A program made the translations under genes and the position numbers. A stretch of DNA of 36,273 bases from NCBI GenBank assembly GCA_016802835.1, contig JAEVHO010000004.1, positions 1 to 36,273 on the forward strand, written 5' to 3'. Within the stretch, counting starts at the first letter, position 1, and the number at the start of each line of letters is the position of its first letter. Source of the stretch: Micromonospora sp. ATA32. Lineage in GTDB: Bacteria; Actinomycetota; Actinomycetes; Mycobacteriales; Micromonosporaceae. The notes under the pieces are model-generated. The model worked only from the letters and a program-made list of their open reading frames with translations, had not been told where the DNA came from and searched no databases. Positions 15,543 through 28,400 of this stretch are shown here, one piece after another.

Positions 15543-18500
15543 TCACTGCGGGTATCCCTCCAGCTCGACAATGCGGGAGTAGGCGTTGTCGTTGGCGGAC
15601 CGGACGATAACGCGTAGCGCGGTCGCGGTGACCGGCTCGAAGGTCCGGCGCACCAGCCCGTCGGTGTTGCCGCGGATCTCCGCGACGGTACGCCACTGGC
15701 CACCGACGAGCGCCTGCACGTCAGCGTCGCGTAGCCCCCACGCCTTCGCGGGGAACTGCGCTGAGTCGATCGTGTACAGGTCGACCCGCCCGACCGGCGC
15801 CCCCGCGGTGAAGTCGACGGTCAGTGTGTCGGGGAAGGCGCCCTGCGTGGCGTCGTTCCAGCCGTTCCCCTGACCCCACCGGTCCGAGCTGCGGTCCCCG
15901 TCGATCGCGCCCTCCGGCCGGAAGGAGGCGTGGGTGGAGGAGGCGCTGGCCTGGCCGAGCCGAGTCGCCAGGTCGACGGTCACCGGCACGTCCCGTCGCT
16001 CGCCGCCGACCGTCACCGTGAGAGTGCCGGTGCCGGGCACCGTCGCGTCCACCGGAGCGGTCAGCGTGACCGGGACGATCGCCTCGCCGGCGCGGTCGAA
16101 CTTCACGTCGGTCCGGGCCGGCATGACGGTCAGCCCACCGTTGGCGGAGAAGTCCACCTCTGCGGTGTCTTGGGAGCCGCCGAAGCGGCGTACCCGAACC
16201 TGCAGCTCACGGGATTGCCCCGGCGACACGCTCGGCACCGCTGGCAGGCCGACCTCGTACACCGGCTCGTCCCCGACCGGCGTCAGCTCGGCGGAGACTG
16301 GCCGCTGCGGGCGCAGCGCCACCGGGCCGAGCAAGCCGGCGGGACGGTGGTCGCCGTGCCGGTTGGCCAGCGTGTTCGTGACCCGCACCTGGATCTCGTT
16401 GCGTCCCGCGCGCAGCGCCGCACTGATGTCCTGGCGGTACGGCTTCCATAGCAGCGGGTCGAACGCCTGCCCGTTGACCGTGACCTCCGCGACGTCGCGC
16501 ACATCGCCCAGGTCAAGGACGAACCGGCGTCCGTCGAGGGTGGCCGCGTCCAGGTCGACGCGCGGGAGTAGGTGGCCGATCCGGAGTACGCCGGGTCGAT
16601 CGCGGTCCACGACCCGAGCGGCCGGTCCTGCGGTTGCGCGCCGGGCTTGTCCAGCCGCACCGTCCAGTCGCCGTCGAGCGGGACCGGGGTGAGCGGGTCG
16701 TCGGTGGCGAGCGTTCCGCGGAACAGCTGCCCGTCCCAGGCGCCGACCACCCGGTGGCTGCCCGGCGCGTCGAGCAGGGCGTCGACCCGCAGGGTGCCGG
16801 ACGTGCCCGGGCCCACCGCCAAGGCGGTGATGTCGCCGGAGACCAGGTGCGGCACCGCGGCCGGCGGCCGCGCCGCCGACCGGAAGGCGACCACCACGGT
16901 CTGGTACGGCTGCAGTTCCAGCGGCACGGCGGTGCCCAGGCGGCCGGGCGCGTCCCGGAAGGTCGTGGCGGTCGCCGTCCGACCGGTTTCCGGTTGCCAC
17001 AACTCGGGTGTTCCCTTGGCGGGGAACGTTGCGGTGGAGCGGATGACCGCCCCGCTCTCGTTGGTGACCAGGAACGCCTGGTCCTTGCCGGTCTCGAGCC
17101 GGAGCACCCGCACCGCACGCTGAGCCGGTTCGAGCACGGCCGCGGCGACCTCCGCCGAGCGGGTCGCCTCCCCGAGCCCGGCCGGGTCGGCCAGGCGCAC
17201 GGCGCGTCCGGCGCCGTACGCGCGCTCGGTTGGCGCCTTGCCGTCTCCGAAGAGCGCCGTGAGCGCGTCACGGAGTTCGCCATCGCGGCCGGCGGCCTCC
17301 TCCCTCGGCAGGTCGCCGACCGCCACGAGCGTGCCGCCGGTGCGGACGAACTCGGTCAGCGTCCGGACGGTGGCCACATCCAGGGTCGGGGCCTGCGGGA
17401 GCACCGCGAGCCAGTAGGACTGCTCCCCCACGTGCAGCCGCCCGCCGCGCGCCTGCGCGCGGGCGCGGATCGCCGGGTCACCGGCCAGCGCGCCCTCGTC
17501 GAGCAGGTCGAAGTCGACCTGTGTGTCCTCCAGCGTGTAGGCGACGGCGGTGAAGTCGCGATCGATCGCATCTTGGGTGGGTGTGCCCTGCCATGCCTCG
17601 GCGGCGCGCTGCGGCTGGATGAGCACGGTCTGGGCGGCGGCCCGGCCGCGGGCGACCTCCATCACCCGGCCGATCCAGTCGGTGAGCGGCTTGGCGGTGC
17701 GCCACCACGGGTTGCCCGAGCCGAACGGCGGTGGGTAGACGACGTTGTTCTCGTCGGTCCACATCGCGTGCAGCACGGTCAGGTTGATCCCCCGGGCGGC
17801 GAACGCACCGAGCAGCGCGTGCGAGAACTCGGGCGACACCTGCCAGCCCATCGCGCCGAACGCCTCCAGCAGAACGCGTTCCTGGCCGTTCTGGTGCGCG
17901 TCGCTCGCCGCGTACCGGGGCAGCATCGTGCGCCCGCCGGCCGCGTAGTGGTCGAACACGACGTCGGTGCCGGGCACCTGCGCCCACTGGTTCTCCTTGT
18001 GCAGGTCGCCGGTGCTCGCGATCTGTTCGGCGGGGCCGTACTCGTCCCAGAGCGGGTTGGAGATGTAGCCGACCCCATGCTCGGCCATCCAGCGTGCCTG
18101 CTGGGCGTAGTACGCCTCACCGAAGCGGTCGGAGACGGCGCGCCAGTACCGTCCGCGCTCGGTCCGCCCGTCGCGGCCGAGGTCGTCGAAGAGGGCGGCG
18201 TACGCCACGCCGGGTGTGGTGCCGACGTTCTTCAGCGCGGCGTGCAGGCTCGGTGACCACGGCTTCTGCTGGAAGTGGGCGTCGGCGGAGGCGATGAACG
18301 GCTCGTCGTCCCAGAAGCCGCGCAGCACGGTCCCGAACGCCCACGGGAACCGCCGGTAGTACTCGCCGGGCACGGCGTCCAGCATGCGGGCCACGGCGTC
18401 GTCGTCCAGCAGGTCGAGGTAGTTCCGGCGGAACGACCACGAGTTGTCGTCGGCCAGCGACGTCGCGGTGAACGTGTCCACCCGCCACTGCCCTGCGGGC

Positions 18501-19672
18501 GCCGGCCAGGCCCGGCCGGACGTCACGTATTCGGTCAGGTCGACGAACTCGCCTACGTCATTCGAGCCGGCCGGTCGGGCCACTGCGGAGACCATTTTCG
18601 CGGCGGATTGGCGGGGCCGGAAGTCGTTCAGGGAGGCCGTCCCGTCGAACGTCTGCCGGTACAGCGGCTGCCCACCGGGTCCGGTCACGGAGAGCTCGTC
18701 GTACGTCGAGCGCTGGTCGGCGACCGCGCGGACCCCGACCGTGCCGTGGGGGAACGTGCCGTCGGTGGCCGATGGCTGGGCCTTGCCGTCCACGTACGGG
18801 GTGATCGTGTTCCCGGCGACCACCACCTTGATCTCGTGCTCGGCGGCCGGGTCCCAGCCGGCCACCCCGCCGGGGTGGCTGAGCAGGGTGAACGACCCGT
18901 TCTCCTGGCGCCAGATGTCGACGCCGCCGTCGTCGCGGCGGGTGTCCACGAGGTATCCGTTGCGCTCGTCGTTGGCGCGTACGACGATGCCGGCGGCGCT
19001 GCGGTCCAGGCGGGCCCGGGCGGTGAGCGTGTAGTCGGTCCACTCCGCTCCCGTCTTCAGCAGCGCGACGCCGTTCAACGTCGTGGCGTCGACGACGAGG
19101 CGGCCGCCCGCCACGTCCAGCCCGGTTGCGGCGCCGCCGAGGTCGACCTGCGCCGGGCCAGTCACGGTCTTGCTGGTACGTCCGAGCCCCTTCGGGCGCA
19201 GCTCGGGGTGCGGCTCGTAGGTCCGGTCGCCGATCTTGCCCCCGTTGATGACCAGGCCGCCGCCGCGGCCGCTCGGGAAGAAGTCGTCGTTGAACAGCCA
19301 CAGGTGCATGCCGGTGCGCTGTGCCTCGCGCAGCGTGTGGTCGATGATGGCGAACCACTGCTCGCTGAAGAACGCCGGCTTCAGCGCGGTGGTGTCGAAC
19401 GGGAACACGATCGCCTCGTACACGCCCTGCGCCCGCAGTTCGCCGAGCTGCCGGTCGACCAGCGCCGGCGTGACGGTGCCGTTCCAGAACCAGAGCACAG
19501 CCGGCCGGCTGTCCGGGCGCGGCTCGGCGAACCGCGCCGCGTCCAGGCCGCTCACCGGCTCGGCGACCGTGTCCGGCTGGGCGACCGCGGCGTGCTGGGG
19601 AACGGTGACGGTGGCGACCGAACACAGCACGGCGAGCGCGGCCGCGGCGACTCGCCGGGCGATCGGCTGCAT
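15543..19672 (-). CDS. Secreted GH106-like alpha-L-rhamnosidase, multidomain (frameshift near 16562)
   Basis: About 1,376 residues. The ATG at 19672 is preferred over 19687 because GAGGAG, overlapping the stop of the upstream gene, lies 7 bases before it. A signal peptide ends near V-A-Q-P. A GH106-like catalytic region opens with W-F-W-N-G and R-G-G-G-L-V, is interrupted by a jelly-roll module (about 155-300), and contains G-F-W-D-D-E-P-F (Glu about 457) and Y-I-S-N-P-L-W-D-E-Y. A GH2-like sugar-binding domain, an Ig-like domain and a C-terminal F5/8C-like domain ending I-V-E-L-E-G-Y-P-Q follow. The frame breaks at about 16559-16566; adding one base restores Y-S-R-R-V-D-L, which matches the intact GH106 gene (Y-R-R-E-V-D-I). 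Uncorrected, the protein loses its last domains. Confidence 0.85.
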
Positions 19673-19676
19673 GGCG

Positions 19677-22213
19677 TTACTCCTCATCGGCGGGGTGAGC
19701 GTTGATCGTGTGGGCGCCGGCGGACAGACCGGTGAGGTAGACGTACCGCCCGTCGGTGTGGGCGCCGCACGCCTTGGCCTTCTCGCCGTTCCAGACGAGC
19801 CGCCCGTCGACGGTGACCGTCGTCGGCCCGACGGCTGGGACCGCGATCGTGCCGGTGGTGCCCTGCGGGGCGGTCAGGTCCATGACGAAGCGGTCGCGTC
19901 CTCGGTCCTGGCGCCAGGACACCCAGATCGCGCCGTGCGCGGTCGGCACCCGGCCTTGCGCCCACTCCAGGTCTCCCGGATGCGGCTTCACCGTGTATGT
20001 GGCGAACCCGGGGCCGGTCGGCCGGACGCCGAGGACCTCGTTGGTGAGCAGTGCGGTGCCGCCGGCGGACCACGGGTGGGACATGCTGCCGTCGCCGTAT
20101 CGGTAGGGGCTGCCGTCGAGGTTGATGTGTTCCCAGGCACCGGTCGCCGGCGGTTCCTCAACCCCGTTGATCGGCTTGCGCTGGGCGAACTGGTAGCCCC
20201 AGACGGTGCGCAGCAGGTGCCAGGCCTCGGCGTCGCGTCCTCCGTCGAACCGGGCGAGCGCCTCCCAGTAGTTCATGAACGGGCCGACCAGTTGCGGCAT
20301 CGACCCGGTGCCGGACTTCGAGCCGTACCCGGTCCAGAGCTGGTCCTTGAGGGTGTCCAGGGCCCGGTCGGCGCGATCGGCGGGGGCGATCCCGGAAAGG
20401 ACCGCGAACACGTTGCCGTCCTGGGCGATGTTGCCGGGCTGGCCGGTGGACTGCCGGTAAGCCCCCGCAGTCTCGTTCCAGAGCTGGTCGTTGACCCCGC
20501 GCACCACTTCGGGGATCAGCTCCCGCCAGTGGGCGGCCCCAGGGTTGTCGTTCTGCAGTTCGGCGAACGCCGCCGCGTCGCGCAGCACCTCGACGTACAG
20601 GGCGTTGACCTCGGTCTCCTTGCCGGAGTCGCCGTAGATCCAGTGCCCGCCCTGGTCGTAGAGGTCGAGCAGCCGGGTCCGGTCGTCGCTGACCGTCGCG
20701 ATCCGCAGGGTGCGGTCGCCGGCGATCGGCCTGCCATCGGCCAGGGCGTGCCTTGTGGGTAGGCGTCGCTGGAGTTGGTCCACCAAGCGATCGTGCCCGA
20801 GGGGTCGGACTGCTCGAGGTAGTAGGTGCCGGGGGTGGCCACCTCCGGCAGGTCGATCATGAGCCACGCGTTGTCGACCACGTCCTCGAACCGCTTGCTC
20901 GCGACGAGCTGACCCGCGCCGGGTTGCCCTCGGTAGAGCGACAGCGTCATGTCCGCGTCGGTGGTGTTGTACGTCGGAAACCTGCCACCGGCGGCGGTGA
21001 ACGGCGACGTGGTGGTGAACGTCTGGCCCTGGGTGTGGCCGGCCAGCAGTTTCGGCGCCGAATCCTGCGCCTCGCTGCCGTCGAATCCCTGGGCGGTCAG
21101 CCGGGTCTCCAGGAACGCCATGGCTTTGGTGAACGTCGGCCACATCTCGGCGACGAATGCTGTGTCGCCGGTGTAGAGGTAGTACTCCTGAAGTCCGCGC
21201 AGCCACCACAGGTGGTATTCGAGGAAGCCCTGGCAGACGGGGGCGCCCAGCCCGTTCGGCGAGCAGGCCGAGAGGTAGCCGTCGCCGCGCTGGGTGCGGG
21301 CGATGCTGCGTAACGAGTCACGCATGGCCTGCCGGTCGTCGGTGGAGACGTACGCGATGCGCCCGGTGATCGCGAGGTCGCCGTTCCACACCAGCCGGTC
21401 GCGCTTGGCGCCGTCGACGATCACCCGCTCGCCGACACCGATCGTCTCGGTGCCGTTTTCGATGCCCTGCTTCGGGTCGATCGTGCCGTTGACGATCGTG
21501 TGCGCGCCGCCGTACCAGATCTTGTTCAGCGCGTCGTCCGAGGAGAGGAACCAGCCGGGCAGCATCGCGTCGCGGTCGGCCAGGTTGATGCCAGGCGCGG
21601 CCGTGTACCGGACGCGGACGGCGTCGACGCTCACGCTGGACCCGGCGGGCGCTTCGGGCGCGAGCCGGATCATCAGGTAGCGGAACCCGCCGCGCAGCTC
21701 CGGGTCATGCCAGGTGCCGGCGCCGGCCGGTGCCTGCTCGTGCGGGCTTTCGAACCGGCGCTCGCGCTGTGGCTTGAACGCGTCGCCGTTGGCGATCCAG
21801 CTCGTCGTGCCGAAGGTGTCGCCCCAGTCGCCCAGGTAGCCGAGCGTCTCGCTGAACGCGAAGAGGGTTGTTGGTGCGGGGCCGGCGAAGTCGACGCTGA
21901 GGTAGCCGGAGATCTCGCGTCCGAAGTCGACGATCAGCCGGGGGTCGGCGGCAGCACCGGTTTTGGTGATCTTCACCGTTTGTCCGTCTGGGGCCAGCAC
22001 CCCGGGCGGGTTGGTGATCTCCCCGCCGCGGCTGTCCGCGGAGATCACGCGGTCCGCCGCGACGTCGCGGGTTTGTGGGGTGAGCACGTATCGCTGCCAG
22101 TCATCGGGCGCCGGTGCGGCGAGACCACCGGTTTCGGCGCTGGCCACACCCGTGCTGGCTATGAGTACGGCCGCGGTGGTCAGCGAGATGGCGGCGAAGC
22201 GGGTACGTCTCAT
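19677..22213 (-). CDS. Secreted GH78-like six-hairpin glycosidase with inserted beta domain (frameshift near 20749)
   Basis: About 845 residues. The ATG at 22213 (M-R-R-T-R-F) follows GAGGTG; the signal peptide ends A-S-A-E. A beta-sandwich N-terminal region precedes an (alpha/alpha)6 domain with D-G-A-K-R-D-R-L-V-W-N-G-D-L, a signature of alpha-L-rhamnosidase-like proteins in which an Asp stands where classic GH78 enzymes have R-E. A beta-rich insert of about 120 residues (Q-G-Q-T-F-T-T-T, then D-M-T-L-S-L-Y-R-G, then Y-Y-L-E-Q-S-D-P-S-G) interrupts the barrel before W-I-Y-G-D-S-G-K-E-T-E-V-N-A-L-Y. The frame breaks at about 20748-20750, at the end of the insert; one added base gives A-L-A-D-G-R-P-I-A-G-D and a normal C-terminus ending D-E-E. 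The stop is 4 bases before the next start. Confidence 0.82.
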
Positions 22214-22257
22214 GGTGGTCACCTCGTCGATCGCTTGCGGGAAGATGTGGTGGTTTG

Positions 22258-25200
22258 TCATCCGTTAGCGGAGGGCTGGCGGCGCTGGTCGAGGAACACG
22301 GTCGTGCGTCCCGGTGCCACGCCGGCGAGTACGACGTGACCGTCGACGACGGCGCGGTCCGGATGCGGGCCCACGCCGATGACGTGGACGGCCTGCGGCG
22401 GCGAGTCGTCGAGCGGCACCAGGATGCGGCCACGGACGTTCGGCGGCAGGTCAACGTCGAGCCGGTAGCCGTCGCGGCGGTCGATGCGCACCCCGACGGC
22501 TCCCCCGGATGGTCGGCACCCGGCCCTGCGCCCACTCCAGCGGACCGGGCTGCGGCGCGACGTCCACCTGCGCCGCCCCAGGCGCGGTGACGGTGACGCC
22601 GAGGAGGCGCCGCATCACCACGTTGGCGGGCGCCGAGCCCCAGGCGTGCGAGAAGGTCATGTTCGGCTTGAGCGCCGGGTCCCATGCCTCCCCGACGATC
22701 GTCGCGCCGAGGTCGTCCATCAGGTGCAGCCAGCTCTCCCGGGCGCGGCTGGTCATGAGCGCGTACCCGGCATCGCCCCGCCCGCCGCTGTAGAGCGCGT
22801 CGAGGAGGAACTGGGCGCCGTACACGCTCATCCGCATCCCGCCCGCGGCCAGCGCGGCGGCCAGCGCGGACACCTCGGCCTCGTCGGCCACGCCCAGCGC
22901 GATCGGGAATGCGGTGGCGTGCTGGGCCCGGTGCCCGGTGCTGAGCCCGTCCCGGTAGGCCGCGGCCGGCCGATCGAGCAGCTGGTCGTTGATCGCCTGC
23001 CGGAGCCGGCCCGCCAGGTCGGCGAACCGGCGTTCCTCCTCGGCCTTGCCGAGGACCCGCGCCACCTCCGCACATGCCGCAAACGCCGCGCACTGGAAGG
23101 CGTTGACCACAGTGTTGACGGTGGTGAGCACGTATCCGTCGCGGTTGCTGACCGGCCAGTCGACGAGGTCGGAGACGCCGCCCACGGACGTCGGCTTGTG
23201 CAGCAGGCCGTCCTCGGCGAGGAACTCGTCGAAGTTCTTCTCGACGTACAGCGACCAGTCTCGGGCCAGATGATCCGCGTCGCCGGTGTGCAGGTAGTCC
23301 AGCCACGCCGACAGCACCGACATCAGCCGGTACTCCGACGGCCATGTCGGGCGCCGCGCGAGGTAGGAGTTCGACCAGCGGGCGAGCGCGTACGAGCGTT
23401 GCGTCGCGTACTCGGAGAGTTGGTTGACGTACGCGTCGCCCTCGTACGGCCCGCGCTCCCGGGTGGGGGTGTCCTGGTAGAGGTCCAGCCGGGTCGCCTC
23501 GATCGAGTAGCGACACATCTCCCAGACCCTGTTGAGGTCGTCATCGGAGCAGCGGAAGGCGGCGTCGTCCGCCCGCCAGGGCAGCCGGACCGCGGCCCCC
23601 CGCACCGCGCCGCTGAGATCCAGCGTCGGGTCGGTGATCAGCTCGGCGTAGCGGAAGCCCCGGTAGCCCCAGTGCTCCAGGTGCTGGGCGCCGTCGCGCA
23701 GCGTCCACACCTCGCGGTAGACGTTGCCGCCGCGCAACTGGTAGCGGACCGTGTCCGGCCCGGACAGCTCCTCCCCCAGCCGCACCTCCACGGTCTGCCC
23801 GGCGTGCGCGCCGTCGAGGTCGAGCGCGAGGCCGCCGACGATCTCCCGTCCGAGGTCGACGATCCATCGGCCGTCGCCGACCGGCCGTACCGCGGCCGGG
23901 TTGACCGCCTCGCGCAGCAGGTTCGGCGTCTGGGCCGGCAGTAGCCCCTCGATCGGCGCCCGCTCGGCTGCCGGCGTCCAGGACGAGTCGTCGAAGCCGG
24001 GGGACAGCCAGCCGACCGGCTCCTCCCGGGCGTCGATGAACTCCTGAGGGGCGGTGTAGTAGCCGCCGCGCAGGTCACCGGAGGGTGGGAGCCAGCGATC
24101 GCCGGTCCGGGCCCGCCAGCCCGCGCCGGTGCCGACGGTGAGGCGGGAGCGGTCGGCGTATCGGATTTCCAGCTGCGCGAGGAACCGCTTGTCAGTCGGC
24201 GTGTAGCAGAGGGCGGCGAGCGAGTTGGCCTCGCCGCGGCGCAGCAGCGCCCTCACGTCGTAGGTGTGGTATCGGGGTTCGCCGGCCGGCGCACGCGTCG
24301 GGCCCGAACCGACGAACGCGCCGTTGACCCAGGCGGAGTAGACGTACTGCCGGATGGGATCCGGGGACTGCCCGGTCACGTAGAGGACCGCCGACTCGAT
24401 CGGCTTGTCGGCCAGCCGCACCTCGGTGCGCAGCGCCGCCCAGTGCTCCGGTGCCGGGCCGGCCAGGAGTTGCTGGCTGCGGCCGACGGCCAGCGCGCCG
24501 TTCTGCACGCTCCCGCCGCCAAAGGCGCCCGGACCGCGGGAGAAGTCCTCGGCGAGCAGCACCGTGCCGGACGGGTCGGTGAACGTGAAGTCGTCGTACG
24601 TCTGTGACTCCGAGCCGCCGTTACGGAAGCCGACGGTGCCGCTCGCGTACGTGGCGTCCTCGATCGTGTCGACCAGGTCGCCGTCGACATAGGTGCGGAT
24701 GCGCGCGCCGGCGAACTCGATCTCGACCCGCACCGGCGTGCCGAGCGGGACGGCGCGGCCGATCGGGCGTTCGGCCAGCACCCGGTAGGCACCGTTGACC
24801 TGCACGTGGGTCTTCAGCACGCCGGCCGGTCCGGCGAGGAGCTGCCACAGGTAGTTGTTGCGGTTGTCGGCCGCCCGGAACACCAGGCCCGCCGACTTCT
24901 CCTTGATCACTGTCGTCACCGCGAACCGCCCGTCGCCGAGGACCTGCGCGGGCGGCGCGGGGGCCCAGACCGGGGTTGCCGCCCACTCCTGTCCGATCCC
25001 GGTGGCCACGCGCTGCGGCTGCGACCACCCCGACGGCTTGTCGCCGGTGGTCCAGGTCCGCACCCGCCACCAGTACACGCCGCGCGGCTCGAGCGGCGGG
25101 CCGCCCAGCGGCACGGCCGTCGATTCGGCCGAGGCGACCCGGCCGCTGTCCCAGACCAGGTCTTCCTCGAGCAGCCGTTCCCGGGTGCGGCCGACCTGCA

Positions 25201-25444
25201 CCTGGTAGGCCGTCTGCATCGCCTCCGGCCCGTCGGAGGGAACGACCCAGGACAGCCGCGGGTGGGGATCGGCCACGCCCAGTGGGTCGTCGAGCAGGGC
25301 GGTGAGCAGCCCGCTGGGGACATCGACGGGCGCCTGCGCCAAGGCTGCCGGTGCCCTCAGCAGATCGAGCCCACCGAGCGCGACGGCGGTGCCGCCGGCA
25401 ACCCCGACCTGGATGAACCGACGACGGTTCATCGACGGGCTCAT
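22258..25444 (-). CDS. Secreted GH78 alpha-L-rhamnosidase (frameshift near 22504)
   Basis: About 1,060 residues. The ATG at 25444 overlaps the stop of the upstream gene (ATGA). The N-terminus M-N-R-R-R-F-I-Q plus a hydrophobic stretch is a Tat-type signal. Domains: an Ig-like GH78 N-terminal domain (D-P-L-G-V-A-D-P-H-P-R-L-S-W), an inserted concanavalin-like module (about 165-310), the rhamnosidase N and B domains, and the six-hairpin domain with D-T-P-T-R-E-R-G-P-Y-E-G-D (general acid candidate Glu663) and G-E-A-W-D-P (general base candidate Glu919). The frame breaks in a run of five C at 22502-22506 (one base too many); removing one restores the C-terminal beta domain (A-V-G-V-R-I-D onwards, stop at 22258). 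The catalytic domains are before the break. Confidence 0.88.
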
Positions 25445-28400
25445 GCGCCACCCCCCGGCAGGATCCTGATCGCGTCGATACGTATGTCGCCCTGGGTCGT
25501 CAGGGGATCGAGGCGCAGGCCGGTGAGCCGGGTGCCCTGGGCGGGAATCGTGACGGTGTAGGTGCGGGTGGCCCCGCCGGTCACGGCGAACCTCGCGCTC
25601 TTGTCCTCGGAGAACCCGCCCTGCGCGGCGGTCGTCCAGAAGACCTGCCCCTGGCTGCTCGCGGACGTCGACATGCTCACCTCGACGGTGAGGCCTTGTG
25701 CCAGGTCCTGCGAGAGCGGTTGGCCCTGGACGAGGTACGGATCACCCCCGGTGGCCGAGGTGGCGAGCACGCCGCCGGAGACGGTGAACGGCGTCAGCTG
25801 GTTGGCGGCCGTCCAGCCCTCGGCGTCCCCGTCCCTGGCGAACTCCCACGCCACGAGCGAATGCGTCACCACCACCTGCACGGTCGCGGTCGCCGTGCGC
25901 CCGTCGTCCCCCGTCGCGGTGAGCCCCACGTCGTACGTGCCGTCCGCGGTCGACGTCGCTGCGGTGACCGTCGCGGTCGGCCGCAGCGTCACCGGCGTCC
26001 CTGATGAGGCGACGTCGTAGCGCTGCGATCCGGGTTGGACGGTCCAGCCGTCGGGCGCGGAGACGGCGAGCGTGCCGGAGAGCCGATCCGGGGCGATCCC
26101 GTCGGGCACCGCGGTGACCTGCGCGCTGCCGCCCGGAAGCACCCGGACGGACGTGGGCGCCGCCGCCAGGGCGAGCGAGCGGACCTGCTCCCCCGCGCCG
26201 AGCTTCACATCGAGGACGCGCTGCGGACGTAGGACCACCGGCCCGAGCAGCCCGGACGGATTGGCCCGACCCTCGAACGCGTTGGTCTGGGTGTTGGTCA
26301 CCCGCACCTCGACCGTGTTCGTGCCCGGCCGGAGCAGGTCGGTCACATCCACCGTGTACGGCTGCCATTCGACGTGCCGCGCCTGCGACCCGTTCACCGC
26401 GACCGCGGCCAGGTCCCGCACCGAGCCCAGGTCGAGGAGCACACGCCGCCCGTCGGCGAGGAACCCGTCCGGGATGTCGACCTCGCGGCGGTAAATGCCG
26501 GTGCCGGAAAACGCCGGGTCGAGCCCGGTCCACGACCCGAGCGGCCGGCTCAGAGTCGGCGCGCCGTCCCGGTCGAACCGGAACTCCCACGAACCGTCGA
26601 GCGCGATCGGCGTGAGCGGGTCGCTGACGGTGACGCTCCCCCCGTACGTCTTCCCGCCGTACCGTCCGCTGACGTAGACCTCGCCGGTGCGCTCCACGGC
26701 GACCCGCGCCCGCAACCCGTCGCCGTCCGCCGCTATCCCCGAAACGGTGGCATTGCTGGCCGTGGCGTGCGGCGTCTGGCCGATCGGATGCGACCCGGGC
26801 CGCAAGACCAGCCAGGTCGCCTGGTACGGCCGCAACTGCATCGGCACCGTCACCCGGTCGTCGCCGAGCCGGAACACCGGCGCGAGCTCGGTCCGGCCCG
26901 TCTCCGGGTCCCAGATCTCGGGCACCTGCGGCACGCTGACCGTCACGTCGGTGCGTACCGTCGCGGCCGAGAGGTTGGTGATGAGCACCGCGTCGTCCGC
27001 CGCCCGCTTCACGTGCCGTACCCGAATGTCCGGGCTGGCCGGCGAGAGGGTGACGCCGAGGTCGATCCGCTCCTTCAGCGTCGCGGCGAGGTCGGCGCGG
27101 GACGGCAGGTAGACGGCGAGGCCACCGGCGCCGCTGGTCTTGCGCGCGGCCGACGGGGCGGCGGGGTCGGTGCCGAACAGGGCCGCCAGCCGCTGGCGCA
27201 GCTCGGCGTCCCGGCCGTCGGCCTCCCGGGTCGGCAGGCCGTCGACAGCCACGAGCGTGCCGCCCTGGGCGACCAGCCGCTCGGCGGCGGCGAGCGCCTC
27301 CAGCGAGAGCACGGTCGTCTTCGGCATGACCAGGGCCTGGAAGGTCTGGTCGTGCAGCCGCAGCTGGCCCTCGCCGACGGTGAGCCCCACATCGAGGTCA
27401 GGGTCCCCGGCCAGCGCGAGTTCGTCGAGATAGTCGAAGTCCAGCTGCGCGGCGAGCAGGGCGTTGGACGTGCCCTTCCACGACCCGTCGACCTCGCTCA
27501 GCCCGGGACCGTTGCCGGCGAAGCCGCGGACCGTCCACGGCGTCCCCTCGGCCATCACCGACGAGCTGGGATAGAGCAGGCCGACCGGGTTCACGGCCGT
27601 GCCTCCGCGGGCCGGCTCGACGAGCCGCCCGGTGAATGAGGCGTACACGCCGAAGCGCGGCCAGAACGTGTTCTGGAAGAACTCGCTCGGCTGCGACTCG
27701 TACCGCCGCTGCCCGTCGATCGAGTAGTAGAAGGCGTGGTTGTCGATGAGGTCGACGCCGCCGGCCACCTCCCAGGCGACCGTGCGTTTCATCTCCTCCA
27801 TCGACAGGTCCCACCCGAACGCGCCGAACGTCTCCGCGAGGTTGCGCTTGCGGTCGAACAGGTGCGCCACCGACGAGTTCAGCTTGGGTGTGATGACGTT
27901 GGTGTCCAGGCCGCTGATCAGGTCCATGCCGGGCAGTTGGTAGTGCTTGCTCATCTCGAACCAGCTGCCGCCCTCGATGAGCCGGTGGCTGCCGAGGTCC
28001 TCCTCGACGAGCGGGTTGGAGATCAGCGCGATGTGGTGTGCCTCGGCCCAGTCGGCCAGCGGCTTGGTGTGGGCCTCGTTGTAGCGGTCGGAAAGCGCGT
28101 CGTAGTAGTCGATCCTGGTCTTCGTGGTGGCCGCGCCGGTGTCGTACCAGAGCGCGGCGAGCCGGGCGGTGAGGTCGTATCCGGCGTTGCCGGTCAGGTA
28201 GTCGCGGAACCCGGGCGTCCACGGGATGGAGCCGAGCGAGTCGATGCCTCCCCGGTTGTCCGGGAAGTTGTTGTAGAAGCCCGGCTCGTCGTTGAAGATG
28301 CCCTGGATCGTCGAGCCGAAGTCGCCGCCGAAGCGGCGCCCGTACGTTTCGTGGGTGATGTCGATGAACTTCTGCGTCACTTTGGGGTTGAGCATGTCGA

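Noticed and set aside
18275..19705. A long plus-strand open frame opposite the GH106-like gene
   Set aside because: Same antisense shadow effect; no recognisable domain.
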